The notes under the pieces were generated by a model. It ran no database searches and was not told the DNA's origin. It saw nothing but the letters and a program-made list of their open reading frames with translations. Both the position numbers and the translations under genes were made by a program. Below are positions 33,005 through 44,296 of a DNA stretch of 64,000 nucleotides, one piece after another; positions within the stretch are counted from its first letter, which is position 1, and each line of letters opens with the position of its first letter. This stretch comes from Mycocentrospora acerina. Taxonomy: Eukaryota > Ascomycota > Dothideomycetes > Pleosporales. The stretch lies in contig JAKUHH010000250.1 in assembly GCA_022701365.1 (NCBI GenBank), positions 248,001 to 312,000 of the forward strand, read 5' to 3'.

Positions 33005-34066
33005 GGCGACTTTTTTGGTTTTTTGCTGTGTTAGTTGGTGTGGCTGCTCTTCGTGCTGGCGTGTGCGGGGTGGAAGATGAACGGAGCGGGAGGGTCACAA
33101 GTGTGCACTTTGTTGTCAAGCGCGAGAAATGCTTACTCATCGTCGCCCCGGCAACGCCCCAATCCTGGTTAGACCATGGATCTGTGCTTCACTAGCAAAT
33201 GGTTCGCTTCGGCCTGATGCCTAGGTACACGGCTAAAGTAGAATCCATCTGTAGCCTATCGACGCTGCTGTCTAACCTTCAAACATAATCTCCATCAGCA
33301 TGAGGTGACCTTGATCCCTGATCAACGAACCAAGACCATACCGTTTTTATGGATAAACACATGTCATATCCCTTTACCTGGATGATCTGCTTACCTGAAA
33401 CAAAGCGCACGCACTGATGGATAGGATACGAGCCGCTAGCCCAACAACTGCTGTGCTTCAGATTCCAACCTGCACGTTACTGTGACACGAAGCTTGACAT
33501 GTGCTTGACGGGATGGAGGGTATATTCGATTCATTTCGATATGATTCATGTCATATCAGCCAGCCTAAGAAGATAGCAACACCCGATGATACCACGTCGA
33601 ACGCGGAAAGAAAAAGATAACCAAAGAAACAGTAGAGAAAACAATAAGCACTATGACGCCTTTGGTAGAGCAAGGCAAGGCATGGCATAGCATGGTATAA
33701 TGGTGAATGGAAAACTGGCTGCCCCGTGCACTGTGAATCCCCGGAGAAAATTGGCCGTGAGCGTCTCTGAATGTGCTGAAAACAAAATGGCTGCTCCTGA
33801 TCTTCCCTCCTTCCCTTGGGGCGCAACTTGCCCTGCCAACAGAACGTGTAGCTGTCGATCATCTGCCCACTCCAGCAACGCTTAGAGCGTCATTGTTGGC
33901 TCACCGTCCGTAGTGGCGCATAATTTGTAGGTTGGTATGCGAACGTATGTATAACCATGCCTGCTGTTGTTGTTTGTGCTGCGAACAGTTCTTATTATCG
34001 AAACCCCTCCGCCCCTCCTCCACTTGTGACCAAAAGTGAAACCATTTCGCTCATGTCGTCGCACGT
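33005..34066. other. Intergenic region upstream of the BRCT-like gene
   Basis: About 1 kb with no supported gene. Short overlapping frames at 33551-33885 have no family features. A GGCATGGCATAGCATGG repeat lies near 33676. Confidence 0.45.
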
Positions 34067-34647
34067 TTACGTTTGGACCTTCTTCTCGCTGAGGACTTTT
34101 GGGCGGAAAACAGCGTCCTGGCCCGACATGCGACGGGCAAGTGCGCGATCAAGCTTGGCACCTAGGGCTAGCTTGCTCAAGTCTTCGTTCTTCTCGTTGC
34201 TGAGCGCGTAGCGTTGCTGCACCAGGCGCTTGTCCTCGAGGCGCTCGAAGCCGGCGTTCCACGTCTTGATGTCCTGCGACTTGGGATCGCCTGCCGTGGA
34301 CGAGGCATCTGAGAGGTGCGAGGGGGCGATTGAGGGCGCCAGGGTGGGTGCGGCGCTGCAGGTGGACATGCGGGTCGAGATGCGATTGCCAGCTGCCTGT
34401 GATTTGATTGCGTCAGATTGGGATTCCGGCATTGTGGGCTCCATGGTTAGTTGGGGTGGTCGGTGGCGGTGGCGACAGTGGTTGATGGGTGGGAGAGCGA
34501 GGAAGAAGCGCAGAGTTTATTCACGGCCGAGGTGCAATGGACAAGCATTGGAGTTGAGACAGGGGAGAGGTGAATTGTGAAACAGTAGGTGGATAGGGGA
34601 CTTACGTTGGCTAGCATGGGGCGCGACGACTCTAGTGAGTTGGTCAT
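34067..34647 (-). CDS. Small conserved-looking hypothetical protein with charged helical C-terminus
   Basis: The frame 34067-34444 (125 aa from ATG 34444) has a Ser/Ala-rich start and a well-formed charged C-terminal block: FERLEDKRLVQQRYALSNEK, then LSKLALGAKLDRALARRM and a QDAVFRPK end. This reads as a helical, probably conserved domain. A likely first exon lies at 34606-34647 (MTNSLESSRPMLAN) with a perfect GTAAGT donor in phase 0. Phase-compatible acceptors exist just after 34440 and near 34398, so the N-terminus may be that exon joined to either. I give the span with the upstream exon. No signal peptide or membrane segment is seen. Function unknown. Confidence 0.6.
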
Positions 34648-36482
34648 GATGTGTGAGGCGCCTGTAGCGTTGGGTAGTCTGGGGGCCAGAGGCAGCTGTG
34701 GTGTGCTGGGCTGTTTGTCGGGGCAGTCGCAGATGCAGGTGCAGTCGCAGGCAGCAGGCGGCAGTGGGACAATGGTGGGCAGTGGACGTGAGGAGAGCGA
34801 GTAGGCAGCTGGGTAGTGGGTAGTAGGTAGCGGGTATGCTGGGCGGTGGGCGGTGGTCACAAGAGTGCCGTGCTCAGTCCCCCAAACGGCTCTCGCGTGT
34901 TTCAAAGGGGCACGGAGTGGCCAGGGACCAACGTGAGAGGACGAGATGCGCGTGCAGGGATGGGACGACTAGCACGCTTATAGTAGGAAGCGCGGTCGTA
35001 ATCGCAGGATCAGGATCAGGAGCAGGAGCAGGATCAGGGCTGGGGTCAGGGTTGGGGTGAGGAGGGCAAGGGAGAGGACAAGGAAGAGAAGCAGGAGCAG
35101 GAGCACGAGTAGGAGTAGCAGCAGGAGGACGGGGTGCGCACGTCAGTCCTGCAACAAAGGCCGGGTGTTGCTGATGCAAACGAGGCACGAGCAGCTCTTC
35201 CAGCAGTCCGACACTGCCTGACGACATGGACATGGACATGGACATGGCCGCAGCACCCCAGCCGTCTGTTGGCACGCGTGGCTGGCTGCAACGCCGCTCC
35301 GGTGCTCCACGGCCATGCTCGCTCGCCATTCGGCCGCCCACTGCGCCCCACGCTGCTGCCACGTTCTTGAACGTGGGCTCCCGCCGCCGCTTGCTTTTGT
35401 CGTCTCCACACCCGACCCGATCGTCCACTGTTTTCCTGGTCGTCGCACGCCATCAGCGCCCTTGGCAGACACAAAAGCAAACCCAACATGCCCGTCCGAG
35501 TGGTGACGTCAGCCACCTTCCACCATTCCGCAGCCCACGCTCACCACTGCAGTCGCGAACAAAGCAGGCCGTGGGTGAAACGTCAGGCATCCGAGTCTTG
35601 TCTGTTGAGGCGACGCATGTTCGCCCTCTCTACCCATGTGCTTGCAGATGCACGCTAACCCAGTTCGGTCGGCGCCATCCACCTACACCAGAAACTGCCG
35701 TCCTGCTGATCACTCGGCTGTCGGGCTGGTATTGAAACAAACCAATGTTGTCGCCTTGGACGAGATATCTAGCCAGGCACTAACTCGGGCAGCTGTGCTC
35801 CTTTGAAGATCTGCGTGTTATCGCAGGCTATTCCCGTACCTCTCTCTCTCTCCTCGAGATAAACACGAGGCACTGATTGTACGCCAATAAAAACACCACA
35901 TCCCTGCGTCTTTCACGCACACGCAATCACTCCCTAGGCTTGCATACCATCCCCAGTTGGAGACCTGCCACTGCAGTCAGGTATCCCCTTCCACGCTGCC
36001 GGACCACGTGGGAAGCAAGGGATATGTATGTGTGTGTGTGACTTGCATGCATGCATCAACTCGACTAATCGATACATTTCCGCTCACGCTGCACGCTAGC
36101 CTCACAGCTTCCCTTGGCTGCGTGGGAAAGGTTTCGGGACACCTACCCGATGGTTTGGCTATCCGCTGGATAAAGTTTGATATTAGTATCGGTATTTGCG
36201 GCGGCAGACATTAGGGTGTCTGTGGGTCGGCACGTCTCTTGTTCGCCCATGGATATGTTCGGAGCCACCCGAGTCATGTTCGAGGGCGTTTTGGTTAGTG
36301 CCTTTGGAGATACTTTTTCTTTCTTTCTTTCTTCTCCTGCTTGCGTTATCTGATGCTTTTTCGAACCCGGGACTGACTAGCAAGAACCCTATATCCAAGT
36401 ACGACTCTCACATATGCCCAACTCGCCAGCAATACTCTACGCCGTCTGAGCTTTCGATAAAGCTTCCAGTCACATTTCCAAA
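34648..36482. other. Intergenic region with hexamer repeats
   Basis: About 1.8 kb. GGATCA/GGAGCA-type hexamers run at about 35004-35133 and GGACAT copies at 35226-35246. Frames on both strands across 34836-35735 overlap each other and mirror the repeats. A TG run and ATGC-type run lie at 36027-36053. No gene is supported. Confidence 0.45.
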
Positions 36483-37428
36483 TCAGCGTCTCATTACTTC
36501 CCACCCTTCACCCTCTCTCCAAACTCTAACTGCTTTTCCAAACTCTTCATCTCCACACCCCATTCCTCCCTTGTCCTGCCCAACATACCACTCCGCAAAC
36601 TTGCTCACCTTCTTCCCATCCACCTCCCACTCCCCCATCCTACACACAATGTCCTTGCCCCCTCTCTCCGGCAGCCTCCCCAACCCCCACCACCTACTCT
36701 CAAACACCCCACCCAACGCCTTCCACACCTCCCCACCAAGATCCTTCTCCAACCCCTCCACATCCGGCCCAAACCTAGTATACACAAACTCACACGCCTT
36801 GACCGCCACACTCATATCCACCCCTTCCCTCTCCTCCCCAAGCCACGCAATAACCTTTTTCGCTCGAGCATGCACATCCCGCTTGACCTCCTCCTTTTCC
36901 TCCCTGTCCATCCCCCTACCACCACCACACCATCATCCCCCTTCTCCACATCCACATCCACATCCGCCACCCCAGCACAAAGCCCCTCAACCCACAGCAC
37001 CCTAGCCCCCCACTTCACCCCACCAGGAACCTTCTTCTTCTCCAACACCTCCAACGGCTTCGCCCACCTCACCCTCCTCTCCGGGTCCCTGCTCCTCCTC
37101 CCTTTCGCCGGGCGCGTAACATCCCTACGTAGACTCCGCAGCGCCCGCGCAAGATCCCCAGGTACAGACGTAATCTTCCCATCCATGTGAATTGTTTCTA
37201 CCTCTACTTCCACGTCCACGTCCACTTCCACGTCCACTTGCCTTTCCGCTCCCACGTCCCCGTCCCCGCCATCTACGCTGCCATGGCGAGGCCGAGCACA
37301 AGGCCAGGGACACGATAAGACGTCGTATCCTGGCGCGGAATTCAAAAACACCGCTACCATCTCACAGTGCAGGGGTTCTTCTGCCGCGCCGGGGAAGAGC
37401 CTAAGTAGGCGGATGGGGTGGTTCTTTT

Positions 37429-37461
<33 letters not shown>

Positions 37462-37510
37462 TCTGCTGCTGATGGGGTTGTTTTCTACGGGAGGGAAGAG
37501 CGAGGGCCAT
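36483..37510 (-). pseudogene. Diverged HET-like gene with polyQ N-terminus, apparently frameshifted
   Basis: Two overlapping minus-strand frames carry consecutive parts of a HET-like domain. The first (from ATG 37510) starts with a glutamine tract (CTG/CTT-type repeat at 37432-37471), then IRLLRLFPGA, YDVLSCPW, MDGKITSVPGDLARALRSLR and LWVEGLCAG, which match HET blocks for RLL.L, Y.ALSY.WG, V..NL..AL..LR and LWIDALCIN. The second frame (open to 36483) continues with EEKEEVKRDVHARAKKVIAWLG and FESRWWGLGRLPERGGKDIVC, equal to Q...M..IY..A..V..WLG and R.WW.R.W..QE. The shift falls near a run of five G at about 36912-36918, and no intron of normal size with correct phase joins the frames. Either the gene is broken or the assembly has a homopolymer error. 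The motifs are also weakened (WVEGLC for WIDALC), so loss of function is plausible. Confidence 0.55.
37432..37471. repeat. Trinucleotide repeat (CTG-type) encoding glutamines
   Basis: Uninterrupted CTG units with a TTC interruption; on the minus strand they are CAG codons in the N-terminus of the HET-like gene. Confidence 0.9.
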
Positions 37511-37927
37511 GGTGTGGTGTGGTGGTGTGGTGGTGTGTAGAAGAAAGCCACGTGAGAGAGTGAAGGTGAGCGGAGATGATGTTATTGGGTGACAGTAGCA
37601 GTAGCAGTAGCATTAGCTTGGGGAGACATGGGCGAGTAAGTGAGTGAGCGAGTGGGTGAAAGAAAGACTGGGGGGATCCTTTGATGACGCGACGTCGAGT
37701 AGGAGATATGGACCCCTGCTAGGTCGGACGGGGAGAGACGGCGCTAGAAGTATTTTAGGCTTTCAAGTCAAAAGTGTATAGATGCATGCATGCACCACCT
37801 CCATGGCCACCTAGTTGGTAAAAGCTCGTGACTCTCGCAAACAGAACAGAGAGCTCCGACAACAGTATTCGACGATTCACTCTTCACGCTACAAGAACGC
37901 GAGTATGTACGTCTTGTGGATTTCAAC

Positions 37928-37966
<39 letters not shown>

Positions 37967-38605
37967 NNNNNNNNNNNNNNNNNNNNNNNNNNNNNNNNNN
38001 NNNNNNNNNNNNNNNNNNNNNNNNNNNNNNNNNNNNNNNNNNNNNNNNNNNNNNNNNNNNNNNNNNNNNNNNNNNNNNNNNNNNNNNNNNNNNNNNNNNN
38101 NNNNNNNNNNNNNNNNNNNNNNNCCCCCCCCCCCCCCCCTTCCCCAAACAGCTTTTACATGGGTGAGCATCGCAAAGCAAGGCAAATCAGATACTGTATT
38201 ATACATTGCCTCCCGCCTACAGCGAATAAGAAACCCAAAGCAACACCTATCTGATTCTACCTACAAACAATTTGTCGTATTACATGGATTGCAATTGCAT
38301 GCATCCAGCGCGAACAACAACAAAAAAGAGAAAACAAGACAGGAAGAAACCCCGCCCAAGATACACGCGAACAAACAGAGAAGAGTGCACAACGAAACCG
38401 TAACATCGAGTTTGTAGGCTCGAGAAACCAACGCCAAACTCGCGTGTTCGTGCCAGAGGAAGTAGTCCATCGTTACCACCGAAAAGCCATTCCTGACGTT
38501 TGCTGTAGAAAGCAGCCTGCCAGTATCATTCAAGACAATGCGCATTGCCCACGCATCCAAAATGGCATCGGTTTTCATGATACTTACTTGTCTTTTCTTC
38601 CGTCA
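37511..38605. other. Intergenic region containing an assembly gap
   Basis: Promoter side of the HET-like gene, an N gap and the 3' flank of the PPZ gene. No gene is supported; the open frames here run through the poly-C and N characters and are meaningless. Confidence 0.5.
37929..38139. other. Assembly gap (157 N) bounded by poly-C runs
   Basis: 38 C at 37929-37966, N at 37967-38123, 16 C at 38124-38139. A long homopolymer or C-rich satellite probably stopped the assembly; the real size is unknown. Confidence 0.98.
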
Positions 38606-40693
38606 TCATGTCTGGTTTCGTTTTCTAGACTCATCCAATTCAAACGGCCCCAGTAGAGATGCGCAACTATCATTGCCAGCAGGGAAAAAATCGCCGCCAA
38701 ACGCAGCGCCATCTATGGGCTTGACAATCCTCGGTGGAGGTGTCGCTGTACTATCATCTTGAGCGCCAAGCTGCTCCGCCCCGGGCCGCCTCCTTACACG
38801 ACGAAACGTTTGTGTTAGACACCGCTTCTCTAATTCGTCTACAGTCTTGTACTTATTCACCAATCCAAGGTACTCCTGATCCTGCGTGAAAGTTCTAGCC
38901 GCAATAATCGAAGACCCCGGTGACACATGAATCTCAACACCCTATGTAAAGCGTAGAGCATTAGTAACTTTGAGGAGCGTAGTGGGCAGGCTGTAAGCTG
39001 AAGTCAGTACTTGTGCTGGTAATAATAGATTGGCCGAGAATAGCATTCTGTTGGCCACTAGGTGTGATACGTACTGGTGAGTTGAGCATGCTCTGGCGCT
39101 TGTTCCGACTCTTCTTGATGTGACTCTTGAGTGCACTCGAGTCAAGGGGCTTCAGGAGCTCGAAGCTACAGAGCAATTCTCCCGAAACGGACATGACTGC
39201 TCCCCAATTGTCAAACTCGCCACAGTACTATAGTACATTAGTACAAGTTCAATATACAGAATGACGAATACACTCACATTTGGTGCTGAGAACACAGTGA
39301 CCAAGACTCGGTCGGTGAAGAACTCATAGCCATCTTCCACAACCATATGAGCTCTGCAAACAAGGTCAAAGTCATGTCGCTGCAAAAACTCCATGATGAC
39401 CTTCTTTCCAAAACAATAGCTGACACCTCGTTCATTCGACTCCCAATCGTTTTCCATATCCGCTGGATCGCTCCACAAGAGGTCGTTGAGCAAACCATAA
39501 TCAGGTACGTCAGTGGGTCGCGCAATCTGTCGAATGTCGTCCATATGTGCCAAGCTAGGCGACAGCCCTCCATGCACACAGAATATCTTCTGTGCCACAA
39601 TTGCCGCAATTGGCAGAGTGTTGAACGTGTCAACAAAGGCCTTCCAGACCTTGATGTTGCATCTCCTCTTGCATTCGTCGTAGAAGCCGTATACACGCGT
39701 TACGTTGGCGCACTCGTGGTTGCCACGCAGGAGGAAGAAGTTCTCGGGGAACTTGAGCTTATAGCAGAGTAGCAGCAAAATTGTTTCCAGACTCTGCTTG
39801 CCACGGTCTACATAGTCGCCAAGGAACAGGTAGTTTGAGTTTGGTGGGAAACCGCACATTTCGAACATGCGGATCAAGTCGGTGTACTGGCCGTGGATAT
39901 CGCCGACAATCTTAACAGGAGCAGCGAGCTCGAGAAGCGATGGCTGACTGAGGAAAACCTCTCGCGCGGCAGAGCAAATGGCGAAGATTTCTGCGTTCTT
40001 CAGAGCGACTGTCTTTGTGACTTTCCCAGCGTACGCAGCATCCAACAGTCGCTGAATCATGTCATCGAGATCAATGGACTTGAGCGCGCTGATCTCCATG
40101 GGCGATCCAGCTCCATCGTTCGCTGTTGGAGGCTCCGGAAGTCGGGGTATGGGCTGTCCCTTCTTCTGCAGTATGGACTCCCCAGGCTGCGCAGAGCTTA
40201 GGGGAGGAGGGACACCCGTTGGTGGGACATCCGAGACGTGGTCGACTTCGCCTGTTTCTTGGGCCTTGCCCACGGCCTCGTGTCCTGTGCCGAGCGTAGT
40301 TCCGTGAACGGGGGAGGGCGGAGGCTGCAGCTCGTCTGCCGGTGACTCCACCTGTGGTGACTCGGGAGCAGCGTCTGAGATTACGGGGCCGGCTGCGCCT
40401 GAGAATGAGCCTCTCCGTGACCTCTTGCCTCCGGTGTTTTTATCTGACTTTGTCGAAGCCGCATCTGACCTGTCGAGCTTGCCGTTGACGTCAGAGAGAT
40501 TGCTGACAGAATTGCGCGGGCTGTCGGTCTTGCCGGTACTGGTGCCGGGAATCTTGGATCGGATAGAGTTGCGCAGCGAGCGGGTGGAGCCTTGCGTGTC
40601 CGACCTCTCAAACGAGCGGTAGTATTCGCGCCCAAGGGCAACTCCATCTGTGCCCTTGTCGCCCTTTTTGTTGCTGGACGGCTGGTTGCCCAT
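38606..40693 (-). CDS. PPZ-type serine/threonine protein phosphatase (PP1 superfamily)
   Basis: Exons 39278-40693, 39075-39227 and, as predicted, 38606-38941 give 634 aa. PPZ phosphatases regulate ion homeostasis, cell-wall integrity and the cell cycle. The N-terminus MGNQPSS is a myristoylation signal, followed by ~200 disordered Ser/Pro-rich residues usual in PPZ. The catalytic domain has GDIHGQ (264-269), GDYVDRG (292-298), RGNHE (323-327) and VHGG (373-376). Exon 2 (YCGEFDNWGAVMSV, then LLCSFELLKPLDSSALKSHI) completes it. After TCACCA a GTACGT donor in phase 0 can splice to 38941, adding 112 residues (EYLGLVNKYKTVDELEKR, then RRVRRRPG...). Reading through instead ends at 38961 after ~29 more residues. 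The extension is unusual for PPZ and is the uncertain part; the phosphatase itself is secure. Confidence 0.88.
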
Positions 40694-42015
40694 GTTGGTG
40701 GCAGCTGGTCGCGTGCCAAGGGAAGGTGTGGAGTGGAGAGGCGGAGAGAGATGGGGGCGTACAGGTCTCTGGTGAAGAGCTGTTGCTTATTGGAGCGGAG
40801 GAAGCTGCGGTGGGAGGCGGAATGGGCAGGGTCGAGGGCAGAATGGCTGGTGTTCCTTCCCAGAGTCTTGGCGAGGCAATGACGTCTCGCAGGTGGACCG
40901 GTGGGGGAGAGGGCGAGACGAGTACGTGTTCCCCTCAGCGAGACTCGATTAGGGCGGCCGGAACAGGCGCGCGAGAAAAGCAAGGAAGCGAGCCTGGGTT
41001 GGGGCTGTCGCGATCTGCGGAGCTGGCAAGTGGCCGCGCCAGGCCAAGGAGGAGGCGACGGGGAACGGGTCGAGGTCCTGCTTGCGAGCCAGAGCGATGG
41101 TCGGGGCGGCTCACGAGACACGGGCAGAGCTCATGGGGCTGGGGCGACGGTGGTGGTGATGGCGGTGATGGTGGTGGTGATGGTGGCGGTGCTGGACGGT
41201 AGCAGCGACGGGATCAAAGCTCCACGCTGGTAGGGCGGGGATGCAGCGCCTTAGCAAGTGGCCGGTGACGATGGTAGGCGAGCGGGCGTGTCGAACCGGT
41301 GAATGAGAGCTTTGGGTGCTGTGTTAGCGGTGGAGGGGGCGCCGACTAGTCGAGGGCTAGACAGGCGCAGGATCAGGTCGATGCCTGTTATCACCGCGAG
41401 CGAATCTATGGACAGTGCGCGTTGCAGAGGGCAGAGGGACGTTTGGGCGTCTCCAGAGCGGCACAGGACGAGTCCTCGACCCGAACAGCGACCGTCACGG
41501 AGGATGCGGACTGGCGAACACGTGCCAAGGGAAGGGAAGCGGGACTCGGGACTCTGGGCACACAGGGACAAGACAAGGCCATGCGGTATCTGCAGCGTCA
41601 GCCTGAGCACCGCTGTCCTGCCAGCGAACAGCGCGCAGCGGTTGTGCCCAAGCCCGGGGAGGACATGCACTCGACCATCGCCGCCGCGGCTCTGGAGCTG
41701 GTGTTGACGTTGGCACGACCCCTCACTGGGCTCGCACATGCTCCAGCCTACATGGTACATCATACGGTTCCACCCGCCCTGCAAACTACGCAAACTTCAG
41801 CGGCACATGGACTGGCTCGGCAGAGCCATGGAACCTCGATACGTCTGACAGAGCACGGAGCACCTTCACGTGTTGATCCGCCCCGCCCCGCGCTCGCAAA
41901 ATTTCACGCATGTACAGGCAAATGCCTTGACCAGTTGTATGAGCGTTTCCTAGCGTCTACGGAGCACTGGGGACCTTCCTCTGATGAACACACTGCTTCC
42001 CGGCCATCAAGACCC
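40694..42015. other. Intergenic region, GC-rich
   Basis: About 1.3 kb forming the PPZ promoter and 5' UTR and the 3' flank of the aldehyde dehydrogenase gene. GGTGAT/GGTGGT repeats lie at 41151-41190. Long frames on both strands (40726-41202, 41422-42054, 41251-41793) overlap and lack family features. Confidence 0.45.
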
Positions 42016-43818
42016 TTACAGCTTGGTACCAAGGTTGACGTGAATAGCCTGTGAAAAGTTAGCTGCTGTTTGGGCTCATGCATCAGAGAGGCATTTTCGT
42101 ACCTTCTTGTTGGTATATGCCTCAAGCCCCGCCTCGCCGAGCTCCCTCCCAATGCCGCTCTGCTTCACGCCTCCAAATGGAACCCGAGTGTCAGAGTCAT
42201 TGCTCGAGTTGATCCAGACCATACCCGCCTCAATACGCCGCGCCACGCGATGGGCTTTGGTGATGTTCTCCGTGAAGAGCGCGGCACCGAGACCGTATGT
42301 CGAGTCATTGGCTCGCTCAATGGCTTCCTCCTCCGTCTTGAATGAGCTGATCGAAACAAACGGACCGAAAACCTCTTCGCGGTAGATGGTCATATCATCC
42401 TTGACGTCCGAGAAAATGGTGGGCCGGACAAAGAAGCCCTTTCCGTTGACATCCTTGTAGGCCTCGCCGCCCGATACGAGTGTCGCACCCTCCGACTTGC
42501 CAGCCTCGATGTACGACAAAACTCTCTCGAACTGCGCCTTGGTGACTTGCGGGCCTTGGAATGTGTCGTCCTTGAATGGGTCCCCAACCACGGACGCCTT
42601 TGAAACGTGCTCTTTGAATGCCGTGACAAATTTGTCGTATACGCCTTCTTGTACCAGAATTCTTGATGTAGCAGTGCATACTTGGCCCTGGTTGTACATG
42701 ATTCCAATATGTGCCCACTTGACCGCTTGGTCCAGATCAGCGTCATCAAAGATCAGCAGCGGGGACTTGCCGCCCGTTTCCAGAGTGATGTTCTTCAGGT
42801 TAACAGCAGCCATCTTCATGATTTCTCGCCCAGTAGCTGTCGAGCCAGTGAAGGCAATCTTGTCCACATCCAGATGCTGAGCAAGGGCTGCACCAGCTTC
42901 TCTTCCATTGCCGTTGATAATGTTGATTACACCTGGCGGGAATCCGGCCTCTTTGATAAGAGTAGCGAGGTATAAGATTGAGAGTGGTGTCTGCTCTGCA
43001 GCCTTCATGACAATGGTGTTACCAGTGCATAGTGCAGGTCCCAATTTCCAGGCTGCCATCAACAATGGAAAGTTCCATCTACAGACGATCAGCATGTTTT
43101 GATCATACTGAAGTAGAGTCACTTACGGGATAATCTGCCCACACACACCAAGCGGCTCGCGAATGGTGTATGCCAGCTTGCTAGGCGAGGTATCGATGAC
43201 TTGACCATGAATCTTGTCCGCGTATCCTGCGTAGTACTTGATTGTTTGAATGACACCGCCCAAGTCGTCCTGGAGCGAAACAGAGTACGGCTTGCCATTG
43301 TCCCAGGTCTCAATAGTGGCTAGCGTCTCCTTGTGCTCGTCAATCAACTGCGCAAACTTGAACATAATGTCTGCACGAGCAATACTGTCAAGGTCTCGCC
43401 AGCTGGGGTCCTTGAAGGCCTTTCTTGCGGCTGCTACAGCAATGTCGACATCCTCGGGACCAGCTGCATAGACTGAGGCGATCTCGCTCTCATCACTGTT
43501 GTTGACTTAGTACAAGCACGCTTAGGGTAGAGCTCCATCACGCAATAGTGTGTACCTTGGGTTGATGGACGTAATTGTGTTCCCAGACTTGGAAGCAACA
43601 AACTCGTTGTTGATGAAGAGGCCTCTTGGCTGCTTGTACTTGCGGCCATTTGGCGCAGTGAGCTCGACAAACAGATCAGACATGTTGGTTCCAGCAGTGT
43701 AGTGTCTCAGAATGGATATACGGCTCGAATGGAGAGATCTCAGATTCAAAGTTTGCGAGGAGAATGCTGGAAGAGAGTGCCGTGAAGCTCTGGAGACTGC
43801 GGGGTAGAGAGAATACAT
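42016..43818 (-). CDS. Mitochondrial aldehyde dehydrogenase (NAD(P)+-dependent, ALDH1/2 class)
   Basis: Minus-strand exons 43556-43818, 43127-43495, 42103-43078 and 42016-42048 give 546 aa. These enzymes oxidise acetaldehyde and other aldehydes to acids. The first ~45 residues are Arg/Ser-rich and acid-free, a mitochondrial presequence; without it the protein would start at MSDLFVEL (ATG 43683), so dual targeting is possible. Motifs: PWNFPLLMA, the cofactor-site FTGSTATGREIM (about 287-298), the general-base Glu in ITLETGGKS (about 311), the nucleophile in YNQGQVCTATSR (Cys about 345) and FGPFVSI. The last exon is tiny and supplies AIHVNLGTKL, the usual C-terminus; it is predicted from the AAG/GTACGA donor and TTTCACAG acceptor in phase 0. 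All four exons keep phase. Confidence 0.92.
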
Positions 43819-44296
43819 ATCTACTGCCGGAAAAAACAACGATCCGCGTGTTTGCAGCTGTGTGACGTCCGACGATGCAGGTGGTGATTAACAAGCCCCG
43901 CGATAGGGATAGCCATTTCCACTCTGCTCGCATGTACCTGCCTCTTTGGACCCCACGTCCTCAATTCGACTCTAATTCACTTGAGCCGTCTTGTTGGTGC
44001 TATCTTTCTGAGACGGCTTATCAAGCATTTGCTAGACTTGCCGGTCGAAATGCTCTGGCCAGAAGCTTGAGAGCTTGTCGCGTCGCGTAGCCGTCATGCG
44101 TCATGCGTCGAGCTACCCCACCACACAAAACGCGCTGACCTCACTCGCGTACAAGAAAGTCAGTGAGTAGCACACACGGCCTGCACCAAACAGTCAATAC
44201 CAAATTCCTCCAGACAACCACAGCACTCCCATTCGTCTTTTTCCTGCACCGCACCGCATCGTCCAGCGCAAGATAATACATCCAGAACAGCCCGCC
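43819..44296. other. Divergent promoter between aldehyde dehydrogenase and TAE1-type gene
   Basis: About 480 bp between two divergently transcribed genes. It contains CGTCATGCGTCATGCGTCG, a direct repeat at about 44091-44109. No gene. Confidence 0.45.

Noticed and set aside
32286..33080. 264-codon plus-strand frame rich in Ala/Gly
   Set aside because: Antisense shadow of the repeat-rich N-terminus of the BRCT-like gene.
36196..37005. 269-codon plus-strand frame rich in Pro/Ser
   Set aside because: Opposite the HET-like gene, whose G-rich low-complexity parts create it; no motif of its own.
37815..38417. Proline/glycine frames through the gap
   Set aside because: They translate the poly-C runs and N characters and carry no information.
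41251..42054. Long overlapping frames on both strands
   Set aside because: GC-rich promoter/UTR sequence; both strands open equally and neither shows a domain or a splice pattern.
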